From Pohlia nutans (Eukaryota; Streptophyta; Bryopsida; Bryales; Mniaceae), in assembly GCA_022496805.1 (NCBI GenBank), contig CM040085.1, positions 28,549,811 through 28,613,810 of the forward strand: a stretch of 64,000 bases of DNA. Reading direction: 5' to 3'. The notes beneath the pieces are model-generated. The model was not told the origin of the DNA and ran no database searches. It saw only the letters and a list, made by a program, of their open reading frames with translations. This document shows, piece by piece, positions 13,164 through 24,625 of this stretch. A program made the translations under genes and the position numbers. Positions within the stretch are counted from its first letter, which is position 1; every line of letters begins with the position of its first letter.

Positions 13164-13582
13164 TTGGTGGATGTCGCTGCCCCTTGCAAGGTCTTGGTAG
13201 AGGACCGTTTAGGTTGCACTTGTTGTAGCCTCTAAGCAGTTCAGGTTCTGGTTCTTCAAGAGAACCCTACAACGTTGCATGTTAGAGCGGGACACAAGGA
13301 CGAGTATACCAGCTCTTGAATGTGTTGGAATTTTCCAGCTCCCGGAAACGCATGTATGTCATTGTCCGCTTCGCTGCTCCTCTCCAAAGGAGCTGATTTA
13401 ATGATTTTTCAGCGTGTAAAGAAATGGAACAGTGGGCCAGTGAAATAGTCAACTCGACACTTGCGACAATTTGGAGAGGATGGTCTTCGTACTCTTGTGG
13501 TTGCTTATAAGGACCTGGACAAAGAAGCATATCAGAACTGGCAGAGGAAATACGCAGAGGCACATTCTATCATTGGTCATAT

Positions 13583-13937
13583 TCTATAAAGTAGAAACAC
13601 TAGAAACTGTTAGGTACCAATTGTGGTCACCTATAAAAGCACCTGTTTCAACTTTAGGAGTTCCCAATCTAGTTATCACAAGCATTAATTATGAATACCA
13701 AGTTAGTAATCTGATTGGACTAGAAATGAAAGACAGTTATTGGTACACCTACTAACATCAATAGTGGTCTATGCATATTAAGTTTGAAAATTTATAACAA
13801 AATCATACATTGTGAAAAATTAATTAAAAATTGAGCTTGGTTATTAAACCCAAAGTTTTATGTGCTGCAATTTTTTATAATTGAAAATCAGCGTTCCATG
13901 TAGGTTGAAATGCTTAAACTAACGTACCCCTTACCTT
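13583..13937 (-). repeat. Right arm of the 360-bp inverted repeat
   Basis: Reverse complement of 7983-8345, with only scattered substitutions and a short deletion near the TTAATTAATTTTT stretch. The spacer between the arms is 5.2 kb and holds a hAT MITE, a TTAA element, a foldback element and the CACTA element. If the arms are one transposon's ends, all of these are later insertions. Confidence 0.65.
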
Positions 13938-14124
13938 AAGTGTATTTTGCAAAAGCTTCTGATGACACAAATACTTCCTCTGTTTGGCACTACCACGCAA
14001 AACGATTCCTTATTTTCGTGCTCAGCACACGGCTCAACAAGATTCGAATCTGCATGGGTGAAGCTCACATGATTTCTAGTCATACATGATAAACATTTCG
14101 GCATGACCACAACTGAGACAGGAC

Positions 14125-14199
14125 GCCACCCAAGGGGCTTGAACCTTGGACCACAAGGTTAAGAGCCTTGCGCTCTACAAATTGAGCTGAAATCCCGCT
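14125..14199 (-). pseudogene. tRNA-Lys(CTT)-like sequence with a destroyed acceptor stem
   Basis: On the minus strand the D-arm core TCAGCTCAATTTGTAGAGCG, the anticodon arm CAAGGCTCTTAACCTTG (loop CTCTTAA, anticodon CTT) and a T arm around GGTTCAAGC are intact. The 5' and 3' ends do not pair into an acceptor stem. It lies in the 3' tail of the LINE on the same strand. It may be a tRNA-derived SINE head, a tRNA-like LINE tail or a tRNA pseudogene; a working tRNA is unlikely. Confidence 0.6.
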
Positions 14200-14574
14200 T
14201 CGGGTTAGAATGAGAAACATACAAGGCGGGGGCAAGACCCACCACATCCCGGAGGGACCGGGGAGGGGCCCCAGAGGGGTCCCGAGGAGAGGCACAGAGC
14301 CACACCTAACACCCCTAAAGGGAGAATGCCATCGTGAAACACAAATTGAGGCTCAGAGCCAAATGAAGCCCTGAAAGGGTAAATGTCCTCGTGAAAAACA
14401 AAATGACCAACTAAAAGAAGCAGGCCTAATTGGACAGAAAAGGGCGTCCAAAGCAGGAATGAACGGAATGATCTGTCATCTAAACATCCAAGCTAGCAAT
14501 GGATGAGGAGTGGATGAGAACTAAGCAACATCCTACTGGAAACCCTAGCAGGGGCGGCTGATACCAAGTGAGAC

Positions 14575-17500
14575 CTACTGCCGTGAGAGGCCATTGATCC
14601 AGAAACGAGTGAGTTTCTGAAGGTCTTCCGGAGACTGCAAGTCTTGCGGGAGATTAAGTGTGTCATCGAAGTCTTCTTCTTGCTCCAGTAGATCGTCTTC
14701 AGCCGGCCATAGTTGCCTTGGGACGGTGGAAGCGTTTGGATGAGGGGGTGATTCCGCCTCGAGTTCTTCTTCAATATTCAGGCGGAGGTTGTCCATGATC
14801 TGCCTTAGAAGCTCGTCTCCAATCTAGTTAGCTCTCTGCGCTACTTCTCTTTCCTGCGAATTTAGAGATGATAGAGAGAGATGGGAGGTGGGGGGAGAGT
14901 CTCCATCAGATGGAGGTTCACCAAAACGACGAAGGGAGTTAGCAAGTGTTCTCGTAAGAAACCTAGGGTGCGGTGCCATTTGCCAGAGTAATCCGCCCTC
15001 ATTTTTGCAAAAGATCCCTTGATGAGTCCACACCTTGGTGAACGAAGCTGCCTTTTGCTCTGCTTTGTCTGAAAGCGGTTGTTTCATGTATCGTACCATA
15101 GCTTTGTATGCTCCCATACCAGCTTGTATGGTCAGTTGCCAGGCTCTAAATAATGTAACACCCAGATGAAACTCCTGATCTCTAAGATCGTGTGCACACT
15201 TCAAGCACGATAAACACCAGATTATTGAAACTCTTAGGATGTCCCAGGGTTTCTCTATGGTCATTTTAATATCCTCTCCTTGTTCCGGAATAGAGTCCAT
15301 CACTGGCTGATGAGTACTAACTGGGGGTTTAAGTCCCGTGAGTAACTCATGCCATGTGTTGAATGCAGGGAAGAATCTTGCTTCCTGCCGAAGGGATGTG
15401 AACTGAGTCCAGGCTTCACTAGTCGCAGGACAGAGCATAAAGGCGTGTTCGGGAGTCTCTGGTTGTTGGGAATCGCATAGGTTGCAAATTCTGTCACAGG
15501 GCATACCTATAGTCTGTCTCCACTCCGCAAGCGGCAGACCCTCATTACAGGTGAGCCATATCATTGTGCCTATCTTCCGTGGAACCTATGGGTGCCAAAG
15601 TTCCAGGTAGAAGTTCTTTCGTTGAACTCCTGTGTAGCCTAGATTACAAAGATGTTTATCGAATTTAGACTGTTTCGACTGCTTGTCTGTTATTTTTCTA
15701 TAACCTCTTTTCGTTGTATAACTAAAGAATCCTTCTTCTTTCAAGGAACCTTTTTGTTTCCAGAGCCACTCTTTGGGATCTATTTCTAGGTCCTTAACTA
15801 TACCCTCTCTGAAGCTCCACGGAGTTAGTAAATCTGTTGGAGGTAGCTTCGAGTTAAAAGACTCGACTTTGCCTTGCAAAGTCTTATATAGTACCCTAGC
15901 GGCTGTAGTATGAAGACAGGGTACTATCTCCGTATCATCTGAAATAGGCACTAATCTTTCCGAACCTAAAATCTTTCTGTACTTAGTGACTTGGAACCCA
16001 AAAGGAAGAATTGCATGCACGTGATAAAATTCGTGGACATGGTATGGGTTAGTGTTATCCATGGTCAACCGATCATCTGGTTGGACCGGTACTAGATCCT
16101 AGGGGATGCTTTCTAATATTTCAGTACCCCTCTCGGGAAATTCCGGGGATCTAGTTAGTGTAGCAATATCATTTATCTGACGGAATGGACCTAACTGCTG
16201 ATCCTAGAGGTGCTTGACTCTAGTGAAGCCCAAGTTAGACCATTTACAGAACATATTCTGTTGTATTTCTCCCCAAAATTTCCCTTCTAGACTACGTATG
16301 TTGTCATTAAAACATAAGGGTTGGCGTAGCGTTTCTTCTTTGTCTTTCGGTGGGATTTTCTTTATCCCTGGTCTTACAGCTACCCAAGCAGACCAGATGC
16401 CTTGCCAAAAAGGAGAGCCCTGAAGACATACCTTCTGAGCCGTGAATAACCAATTTTCGTCTCTGCTCCATTTGCCTCCCATATTATTCTGTAGAGACTT
16501 GATTCTGTACAATAACAGAACCTTCCAGGGGTCGTTTCCGGGTACCAAACCTCGAACCTCCATTTTTGCTAAAAGGGCTTTCGCTTGAGCCTCTGGGTCG
16601 AAATTTTTTATCCCTCCGTGTGATACTGGTAGGATTGTTGAATCCCATGCAACCCTTGCTCGGCACTTTCTATCTGGGTTTCCACACCAGATGAAATTCC
16701 TAATGAGTGCTTTAACTTTTTTCAAAGTCCCCTGAGAGACATTGGCACATGATATTAGGTACCAGATTGAGGCTAGTATTACTTGGTTTGAAACCAGTAT
16801 ACGTGCTGCCATAGACAGCGGCTTAGGGGACCAGACCGCTAGCTTTCCCCTAATCTGTTGTATAACTTTGTTGTCCTTGTCTTCTTGGGGTGCTCTCTAG
16901 CCTATCGGGAAACCAAGGTGTCTCGTTGATTGTCATGTTGGTAACCATTGTAAACCCAGGTCTAAGCCCCATTCGAAAGTCTGGGCTCTATCTGACGCCC
17001 AAATCGCTTTACTTTTCCTCCAGTTTATTTTTGCACCTGATGCCTCACAGTAAAGCTTAAGTACTTTCAGAACTCTATCTAAGTTGTTTTTGGATCCTTT
17101 CAGAAACAAGGACGTATCGTCAGCGAACAAGAGCTCTCTGAGAGTAGTGCCGTTGGGAAGCTCTAAGCTTTCTATCTGGTATCTATTATCAAAGATCATG
17201 TAACCTAGAATATCTGCTGCGAAAAGAAATAGGTAGGGGGCAACTGGGCACCCCTGCCTGACCCCTTTGCCCATAGAGAAGGGCTCTGTTTTGTGACCAT
17301 TGACTAGGACTGATGTTTGACCTCCCTGATATAACGTAGATGTCCATTTAATCCAAGTTTCCGAAAAACCTAATTTCCTCATAGATTGTTGAAGAAACGT
17401 CCAATTGACGCGATCATACACTTTTTCGAAATCTAGCAAAAGAATAACTAAATCTTGATGCGACTCTCTAGCCCATTCCATTGCCTCATAGGCACAGAAT

Positions 17501-19271
17501 ACGTTATCTAAAATATAGCGATCTCTAATAAACCCCGTCTGAGTTGCTCGTATCCACTGAGGGAGATATCTTTGAGCTCTGTTCGCAACTGTCTTCGCAA
17601 TTATTTTGTAAGCGGTAGGGAGAACCGAAATTGGTCTCTGATTATCTAAAAGATTTTGAGGTCCTGTCTTAGGGATTAGTGACTGAAGACTAAGATTTAG
17701 ATTTGGATGAAGGCTATCTGATGACAAGGAGTCCTTGACTAAATTAGTAATATCCTGTCCAATATCATCCCAAGCTGCCTGAAACCACTCCGTGGGTACA
17801 TTATCATGTCCCACTGCTTAATGTGTCGGAAGTCTTTTACTGCCTGAAGCACTTCTAAATGCTCTATTTCGGATGTTAGTCGTCTATTCTGTTCTAACGA
17901 GACCATTGAGGGAACACTTAAGAAACACGTATTACGCGCTTCCTAGTTAGCTTCTACTGTTTTGTCTTTTTCATACAAATCTCTGTAGAAACGGTGTATA
18001 TACTGTGCTAACTCTTCTTGCGAGGTTATATTTTCCTCCATCTAGTAACTCCTTGATGCCCGTTTTGACTTTCTTATCTTTATGGAATTGGAAGAACTCA
18101 GCAGTGCACCGATCTCCCATTTTCGCCCAGTTTGCCCCTGCGGCAAATCTCTTCCGATCAATCTTCTCCATCCTAACTTCTTCCAATTGCTGTTGTGCAA
18201 AGTTCAGTTTGGACCAAGCTTCAAGATCATTCCAATCCCTCTGAAGCGTGAGCTTTGCTTCCCGAATTTCTGCAAATTGAGCTTCATAAACTGCTCTCCC
18301 TTGTTTCTTCTGGTGCCTGGTGAGTCTATCACTCTGTAGTTTGACAGTTGAGATAGCATGGACCACTTTTTCTGTTGTTGATCCCTGGTATTCATTGTTG
18401 GCTCTTTTCCAGCAAGCTATAAGATCTGAAAGATTGGTTGGATCTTTCGGTAACGCATTGTTAAAAGGAATGTGTCATGTAGCACGCGTTTTCGACAGTG
18501 AGATAAGAATGAAGGCAACTGCATGGTCTGAAATGTGATTCATTGTGGGCCAGATTCCGTGCCTTCCCCCATGGCTCTATATTAGACCATCCACATAGAA
18601 TCTGTCAAAACGTGACCAAATAGAGACAGGCTTGTCTCTGCACCAGGTGTGTCGTTTTGAACCTATTCGTCTATATTCCTCCGCATAGAACACGTCGTTG
18701 ATGCCTAAATGTAGAGCAAATCGTGTCCATGCTTGTGTCTCCATGTTTCCCATAGCTTTTGCAGCATATCCTGGGCTCCTATCCTCAGCATTTTCAGTCA
18801 TGTTGAAATCCCCTGCCACCAGCCAGTGTGCCTCTGGAAAACTGTAATTTAGAAGAATCATCCAGAATCTGGAGCGGGAAGATGTTCGATTCGGAACATA
18901 AATGTTGAATATCCCATATTGTGTAGAGCCTATCTCCAGGACTATAAATTGAGCCCTACCTTGGACCACCACGCCCGAGTCCAGTGTATATGGAGCTAAT
19001 TTAGCCCCGATAATGATGCATGTTCCTGCCTTGAATCTCCCTCCCTCTGCATTGGATAGCGCATTATTCCATAGAGATATTCCGCCCTTATAATCCAGTT
19101 GATGAGTGATGCGGAGACAATCGTCCAAGTGCAAATGATGCTCTTGAATTAGTATAATTCCAGGTTGCGGATTTCATTTGTCAATGAAGTCCCTGAATTC
19201 CTTTCTCTTGCGGACACCTAATACTCCTTGCCCTAAGCTACGAATATTTTGTGTCGCTATAGTCAGTTGCT
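14575..19271 (-). pseudogene. LINE ORF2 (endonuclease-reverse transcriptase), broken
   Basis: Reading down from 19271: the endonuclease start (IATQNIRSLGQ, a TGA after FRDFIDK, then IQEHH), GDFNM, WSRFDRFYV and ISDHAVAF. The reverse transcriptase follows at 17814-16933, with TQTGFIRDR, LLDFEKVYDRVNW, GVRQGCPVAPYLF and the catalytic LLFADDTS. The thumb and connection region covers 16812-15586. A zinc finger (CNLCDSQQ...H...C) sits at 15564-14824, and an acidic segment continues to 14575 in a shifted frame. ORF2 opens just past the end of ORF1 (stop at 19279-19281). The catalytic YADD-type motif is intact as FADD. At least five breaks make it a pseudogene. Confidence 0.9.
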
Positions 19272-19278
19272 TTAACTA

Positions 19279-21440
19279 TCATCTTTTGGTAGAGGACAGG
19301 TTGGAAGGGCTGCATTGTGCAGACCCCTCCTCTTGAACAGACCCCATACTTCGCTTGTTCTTCTTTGATGGGGGTTTAGCTGGGGAAACGTCCGTCTCAT
19401 ATAACACATCCCCTACGACTCTATGTAAACCCTCTTCTGAAGTATTAGGTAGCTTCATCAGCTGGCCTGATTTTCCTCCCTCCGTAAGAATGATCTGAAA
19501 CTCCTCTCGGAGTACCTTCCAGAAGTATTTATTTGGGTGGTGCATTTCGATACCATCTCTTTGGACCCCTATAAACGCTAAGCAGATACAGTGGTTGTTC
19601 TCCTCGTCTGCTTTAATCCACTTGTATAGCCATGCAGCGTCGGTCCACTTCCTGAGGGGATTGACCTTGTTATTGGTGTTAACAATAACCTTCCGTAATG
19701 CTAATGCGGCCTCGTTTACCATGTGGTTCGTGGCCGACTTGTAATCCCAGTCTGTAAGATCCTCTGATATGGCCACTTGCTTATAAGCAATGGCTCTACT
19801 CTCGTACGTTCCAGGTATAGCTTTTTCCTGAAGTATCCTCATCTCTGTGGGCTTAGCCGGAGTTCCGACTGATTTCAGTATTGGAAAAATTCTGCATCTG
19901 TTATTCTTGAGGCGGAAGGGCATAAGCATTTTAAGAGAATCACAGAAGGAGAAAGGAATGTTGGTAGATAGGTAACCCCTCTTGATTGTCCCTTCCGGAT
20001 TGATCTCAAAGCGTCTTTGAGAACTGTCTGGTTTCGGTGTCGAATTCCAAACTGGCTTGAATGACTCCGATTGTTTTGCTGTGTTTGGAACTGCAGAATC
20101 TTCTTCAGAGGAATCCGCATCTGAATTTGTAACCATCTCACAACCTGAGCCCTGGTTCTTCTTCTTATTGATCTCGACTGCGGAGATAATAACTGGAGAA
20201 GGTTGAAGTGATACTTTCTCTACACTGACAGGGGAGATGATCCCGTTGTCACTTTGATTTGGAGTTTCAAAGACCACTCGAATGGGGGAAGTCAGGGGCG
20301 AAACCTGATCTTTCTGTATAGGCTGCTCCCGCTCCGGACGCATTGGAGAAAGGTCAGTAGCTGGCATCGTAATCTTCACTTTTTCTTCTGTCCTTACTGT
20401 GTCTTTCATTATAGCCACTGTCTGTATTGGTGCGCTTTGTGGTCGTCTTTCTAGTACCTCAGCGGGTGGCTTGAGAACCCACTGTTCCCGAATTGTCTGC
20501 TTTTGATGATTCTGTCTGGGGTCCATTTGCGGTCTCCCTCTGTAACCTCTTCCTCCTTGGTTGCTTTATCTGGGGTCTGCGCCTCTACCACGGGGTTGGT
20601 ATCAGGGTTTTTTTTGCACTGTAGCAGTGCCCCATGCATGCAATGGAAGGTGATCCCTCCACATCTAGACCACTGTGACTGTGCCACGTCATTGGAGTCT
20701 GGCTCCAAGAAGCCAGAAAAGAAAGCCCTGGTTGGTAGTACCCACTTTCTTGCCGCCAAGAATCGTGCGCACCTCGTCCTCGAAATCCACCTTGGTTTCT
20801 TCTGTCCTCCTGACCTCTTTTCCCTGTTTGTCTTCTGTTGCCATATCCCTTCGTGTAGGGATACCATTGATCATCCGGAGGATGCTTTCTTGCATACTGA
20901 TCAAGGACTCCTTTCTCCTGCGTCTGATTCGCTTCTTTCTTGATCATGCATTGTTTGACATTGTGTTCAAAATCCTTGCATCAAATACATTGATCTGGTA
21001 AACCTGAATACGTCATCTTATGTTCTACCGTTGTACCTTGCACTCTCCCCGGGATTAGAACTGTAGAGGGTAGGGAGTTTATATCAAAAACTAATAATCT
21101 AATGCGAGGACATGCGGTCTTCCCTACCCAAAAATCGGAAAGATCTATTGTAAGAATTTTGCCTATTCTTTTACCCAATGCTCTAAGGCATTTTTCGTTC
21201 TTCACATATATAGGTAAGCCCAAGAAATGAGCCCACACAGAAAAACGCACTAGATCTATTGTGTCTTCCTATTCTACCAACTGAGCTAGGACGGCATCCA
21301 AATAGAACCCTCCGTAATAGGGGTTTGCGGCACGAGAAGTTCCGTGAAAGGATGCAAGATGAGGCCAATTTGAAGCAATTTTAATTTCCACATGGTAGTC
21401 CCAAGGGACAACAGAAATGAGGTCTAGTACAGTACAATGC
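19279..21440 (-). pseudogene. LINE ORF1 (nucleic-acid-binding protein), broken
   Basis: The DUF4283-like part (VRFSVWAHFLGLPIY...CPRIRLLVFDINSLPST) is followed at 20998-20957 by a zinc knuckle C-I-stop-C-KDFE-H-NVKQ-C. The C-x2-C-x4-H-x4-C spacing is kept, but a TGA stands at the second x2 position. A Gly/Arg-rich segment follows, interrupted by the hAT MITE at 20603-20730, then a 415-codon open stretch (20526-19279) with a Pro/Ser-rich part and a folded C-terminal part I do not recognise. Another stop (TAG) lies upstream near 21275. ORF1 proteins bind element RNA in L1 systems. Confidence 0.8.
20603..20730. mobile_element. hAT-type MITE, 128 bp, copy 2, inserted in LINE ORF1
   Basis: It begins CAGGGTTTTTTTTGCACTG and ends GAAAGCCCTG, with interior homology to 8365-8494. 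It is flanked by GTTGGTAT (20595-20602) and GTTGGTAG (20731-20738), an 8-bp duplication with one mismatch. Removing it rejoins the Gly/Arg-rich ORF1 segment in one frame, so it landed after the LINE. Confidence 0.82.
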
Positions 21441-21445
21441 TGTAA

Positions 21446-22172
21446 CTCTCAACTCCGTGACAATGTCTAGAAATTAGGGCAAAAGACAACAACTCAGTGT
21501 GTGCTTTTTAACCCCTAAACGTCCCAGCGTCCAGAAACTGGATCATGAACAAATTCAAAGCCTTGCAACTTTCTCATACAACTTCGGACGACTTTCATCC
21601 AAGTCACCTTTGTAAGACTAATAAATTCTTTACCAATTACAATAGTTCTCTTGTGATGAGGAGTTGTTGATAATATTGGAGAGGCCTCCAACTACAAGTA
21701 TGTTAAATTTGTTAGGTAGATTTTATGTTTGCAATGGTCCTCTCATGTACACCTCATGTACATATGAGCCATGCTAATATCTATATTTGAGGCTAGCATC
21801 TACTTGTGTTCAAAGGATCGATACGTTTAGGGGTTAAAGAGGATCACAACTGCATCTCATTCTCTTGTGCTGAATTTGCTATAAGTTGCTAGTGTTTGGT
21901 AGGTCTGTGTTGATATTTGTTGCTTCACAATGGAGTGGGACTTGTTGGTGGATGTAGCTAGCCTTGGCACAGTCCTTGTTTAGGACATGTACAACCCTTC
22001 TCAGTCTAAACAACCCTATCGTATCTACCAGTTATTTTCACTCCACTACGTCCCACATACCTAGCTAAACAACAACAATTCAGAACAAATAAAGTACAAG
22101 AGAATGAGATGCAACTCCTATCTTCTAAAAAAAACACACATTTATTTAATTTCTAAAAAGGGTCAAGGCGTT
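21446..22172 (+). repeat. Repeat family J, copy 2 with inverted ends
   Basis: The left part (TCTAGAAATTAGGGCAAAAG) and the right part (reverse complement TTTTTAGAAATTAAATAAAT) are loosely inverted. Both sides carry GCATCTCATTCTCTTGT in opposite orientation. The left half matches 10712-10882. A 330-bp TTAA element is inserted at 21508. No coding sequence is visible. Confidence 0.55.
21508..21837 (+). mobile_element. TTAA-flanked element (330 bp) with a paralogous empty site
   Basis: The ends are TTAACCCCTAAACGTCCCAG and ATACGTTTAGGGGTTAA. Around it, GTGCTTTTTAA and TTAAAGAGGATCACAACTGC match the uninterrupted CTGCTTTTTAAAGATTACAGG near 10770 in family J. The insertion therefore duplicated TTAA, the signature of piggyBac-type integration. 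Confidence 0.75.
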
Positions 22173-22563
22173 GAGAATCACAACAGCCTACCATGCATGC
22201 TTTGTTGCCGCTGTCCCGTCAAAAATTGATTTTTCACAAAGTCTTGTCTACCAAAATGCATTTCCATCTTACTTCTATACATTGAATTAGGTTGGGTAGG
22301 CAAAATAGTAGATTGGACTTAGTGAAAATCTTCATTATGTGGCTACTATGTGGAAAATTGATTCACGTTGGCCTCCTCTTGCTTGCTGTCACTGTGTCGT
22401 GCGTATGTGAGGAAGAGGGTTGTCCATGCTCAATGCCAGATGAGCAGCGCGAAAGCGATGACCGATTCCCAGAATAGTGCACAATCACACCGGAGATTCT
22501 CATATGTGACCTCATTGTCATCTTCTAATGCCAGATTGTCTACAATCATTGACCTCGCCCAAG

Positions 22564-23030
22564 GTAACCCTTAAACATTGTTGTAGCTATATATTTGCAC
22601 ATAGATGTAACTTATCTAAAGTGAACTGAAGTATCACTGAGTAGATGAAGGATTTTTCATCCAATTCTTTTCGTGAAGGCTCTTCGTTAGTCATGCCACC
22701 TCTTCAAGTTAAACTAAGGTCATTTACGTTATTTTTGAATCTTACATGGGTTCTTTCCTATTCTTTATTGTAATTTACACCTTGGGTAAAAAGATCGGAA
22801 GTTTTGAGTACATTTTGTAATGATATGAAGTTTCTTTACAATTGATTAAAAAAATCATAGTAATTTCAAATTCTCACCAAAATTTATAAAAAGTTCACGA
22901 TTTGTAGTAGACACATGGCTTAGTCTACTAAAAATATAAATTTGAATTCTTATCTTATTTATAGTGCCAAAATTGAGTGTGACAGGTAAAGCAAGATTCC
23001 ATGGTCATAGGCCCAACGTTTAGGGGTTAA
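22564..23030 (+). mobile_element. TTAA-flanked element, subfamily A copy 2
   Basis: The right end AACGTTTAGGGGTTAA is intact and the left end GTAACCCTTAAAC is degenerate. The interior (TCATGCCACC..TTCAAGTT, CATGGTCATAGGCCC) matches 7234-7925 in reverse complement. Confidence 0.6.
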
Positions 23031-23261
23031 GGTAGTCACCAAGAATCACGAATATCTTGCTCACCGCCTCATGGCCCATTCACACCAAGTCCCTACCGTG
23101 CTTGCATCTGCGTTCCCGAAATGAGGGAAGGTAAAACTGAGAAACAAAAAAATATTCAAATCGTTGTCTTTTCTTATTGCAACTATTGTTCAAGCACTGT
23201 GCAACTGCATTATAGTGCTGCAAGTAGAGCCATGCTCTTTTTTTGCTTTGCATTCCTTTTT

Positions 23262-23427
23262 AATTTATTTTTATTGGCTCTGACCGTAGGGAAGAGGCAT
23301 TGCGGGGACACTCAATTTTTTGGGCTAAATATCACTGTAGCAAATATATTCCGTCCATAATTCCACTGAAATGTATTTTCGTCCTTCACCCGTTCTATTC
23401 CGGTCAGAGCTCTTTGTAGCGTAGCTG
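23262..23427 (+). repeat. MITE-like repeat with GCTCTGACC ends, copy 1
   Basis: GCTCTGACCG (23277-23286) and CGGTCAGAGC (23401-23410) are perfect inverted tips. The whole stretch, including flanking TATTGG and GTAGCGTAGCTG, matches the reverse complement of 55572-55745. It forms the target of the SINE that follows. Confidence 0.65.
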
Positions 23428-24619
23428 TTTTTTTTTTTTTTTTTTTTTGAAACAAATGGATGCTTTATTTCCATTGCACAACAACAGATTATAAACATCA
23501 CAATGTGAACGAAGAGAGCACGTTTCCAGTACTCCCCCGCGGGTGATTTTTTTGGATTTTTCTTCCTACAATATCTAGACTAGACCCAATGCTCCTAATC
23601 ATTTCCTACTAAGAGCGACGCCTCCACCGTAACATGAGGCCCGGGAGCCATCCCCGTCATGCACGGGGTTCCTATCAAGCTCGGAAGTATTAACCCTTAC
23701 GACGTGCATTCGACCGGAATCGAACAGCCGCCCTCTTTGGTGCTACTAAGCGCTCCTAAGGGGAGCCCACATCCTAGCTATCACCTAGGTAGTTTAACCC
23801 TTTAGTGCCTAGCAAACCACATTATGGTCACTACAACGTCCGAAATGCAAATAGCAGAGAATCCGTGAAGAATTGGAACTTTAGTTTTGAAGTTCAGATT
23901 TGTGCACATACATTATGCACCTTCCAGAAAAAGAAATTTTCAATTTGGAATTGTACAACTATCAAAATACCTATCAACAGAACGCAAAAATACTGCAAAT
24001 ACTTGAAAATACAGTAAATACTTACAAATACAACATATGTATTGTGTAGTATTTCTTGTGTTTGGAAGTTTGTTATCTTGTTTTATTTTTTTGGATTGTG
24101 TTCTCTTCTTCATCTTCCATTAGTGTGTGTAATCCGATCTTGACTAATGTACCCACTCCTGTCAATTTTCAACGTATAAAATTTTGTCCTAAACCGTACA
24201 TGGACAAGTCACTTTCACTTATAAATCTCACAATAATTATGTGTGAGTCTATTTTTGATATGAAAGATTGCAACGGAGAGGTGTTGACATAGGGCATAGC
24301 TGAACTTCTTTGCTTTTATTTTTGAAAATTTACCTCAAATTCTATTTAACTTTGAAGTCACACACCCCCCAAAATCTCGTTTTTGAGCGTGCATTATACA
24401 GTTCAAATACATACTATAATCTTCCGATCCCACCATCGGATGATTCTCAAATTTTAATAAAATGTGTGCTCTCGAGTTGAGAATAGAATTGTACGGTTAC
24501 TTTCTAATTTAACCCATTCTATTTTTGGTAGTCTCAACCACAGTGGAAAAACCCACTGAAATCCAGAGCTGTCTGCTACAGTACCCTAGGCACTAAAGGG
24601 TTAAGGTCATTCCGGACCA
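23428..24619 (-). mobile_element. tRNA-derived SINE, split by a TTAA element
   Basis: On the minus strand a head with a B-box-like TGTTCGATTCC and an A-box-like TAGCTAGGATG is followed by a body of about 270 bases and a poly(A) tail, seen here as T(22) at 23428-23449. The body sits at 23428-23793 and the first 15 bases of the head at 24605-24619, with the TTAA element between them. TAGCTG flanks the whole unit (23422-23427 and 24620-24625). The repeat at 55.57 kb shows the uninterrupted site. Confidence 0.65.
23794..24604 (+). mobile_element. TTAA-flanked element, subfamily E copy 1 (811 bp)
   Basis: The ends are TTAACCCTTTAGTGCCTAG and CCTAGGCACTAAAGGGTTAA, a near-perfect inverted pair of about 18 bases inside TTAA. 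Near the left tip is ATTATGGTCACTACAACG, shared in diverged form with 61942. There is no coding frame of note. It lies within the SINE head. Confidence 0.75.
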
Positions 24620-24625
24620 TAGCTG

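Larger units (their letters stand above)
14575..21445 (-). mobile_element. Decayed L1-type non-LTR retrotransposon (LINE)
   Basis: On the minus strand the order is ORF1 (DUF4283-like segment, CCHC knuckle, RG-rich region), then ORF2 (AP endonuclease, reverse transcriptase, zf-RVT zinc finger, acidic tail). This is the plant L1-clade architecture. Several stops and frameshifts break both frames, and a hAT MITE sits inside ORF1, so the copy is dead. The 5' edge meets repeat family J near 21446. The 3' edge is uncertain and may extend to the tRNA-like stretch near 14125. Confidence 0.9.
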
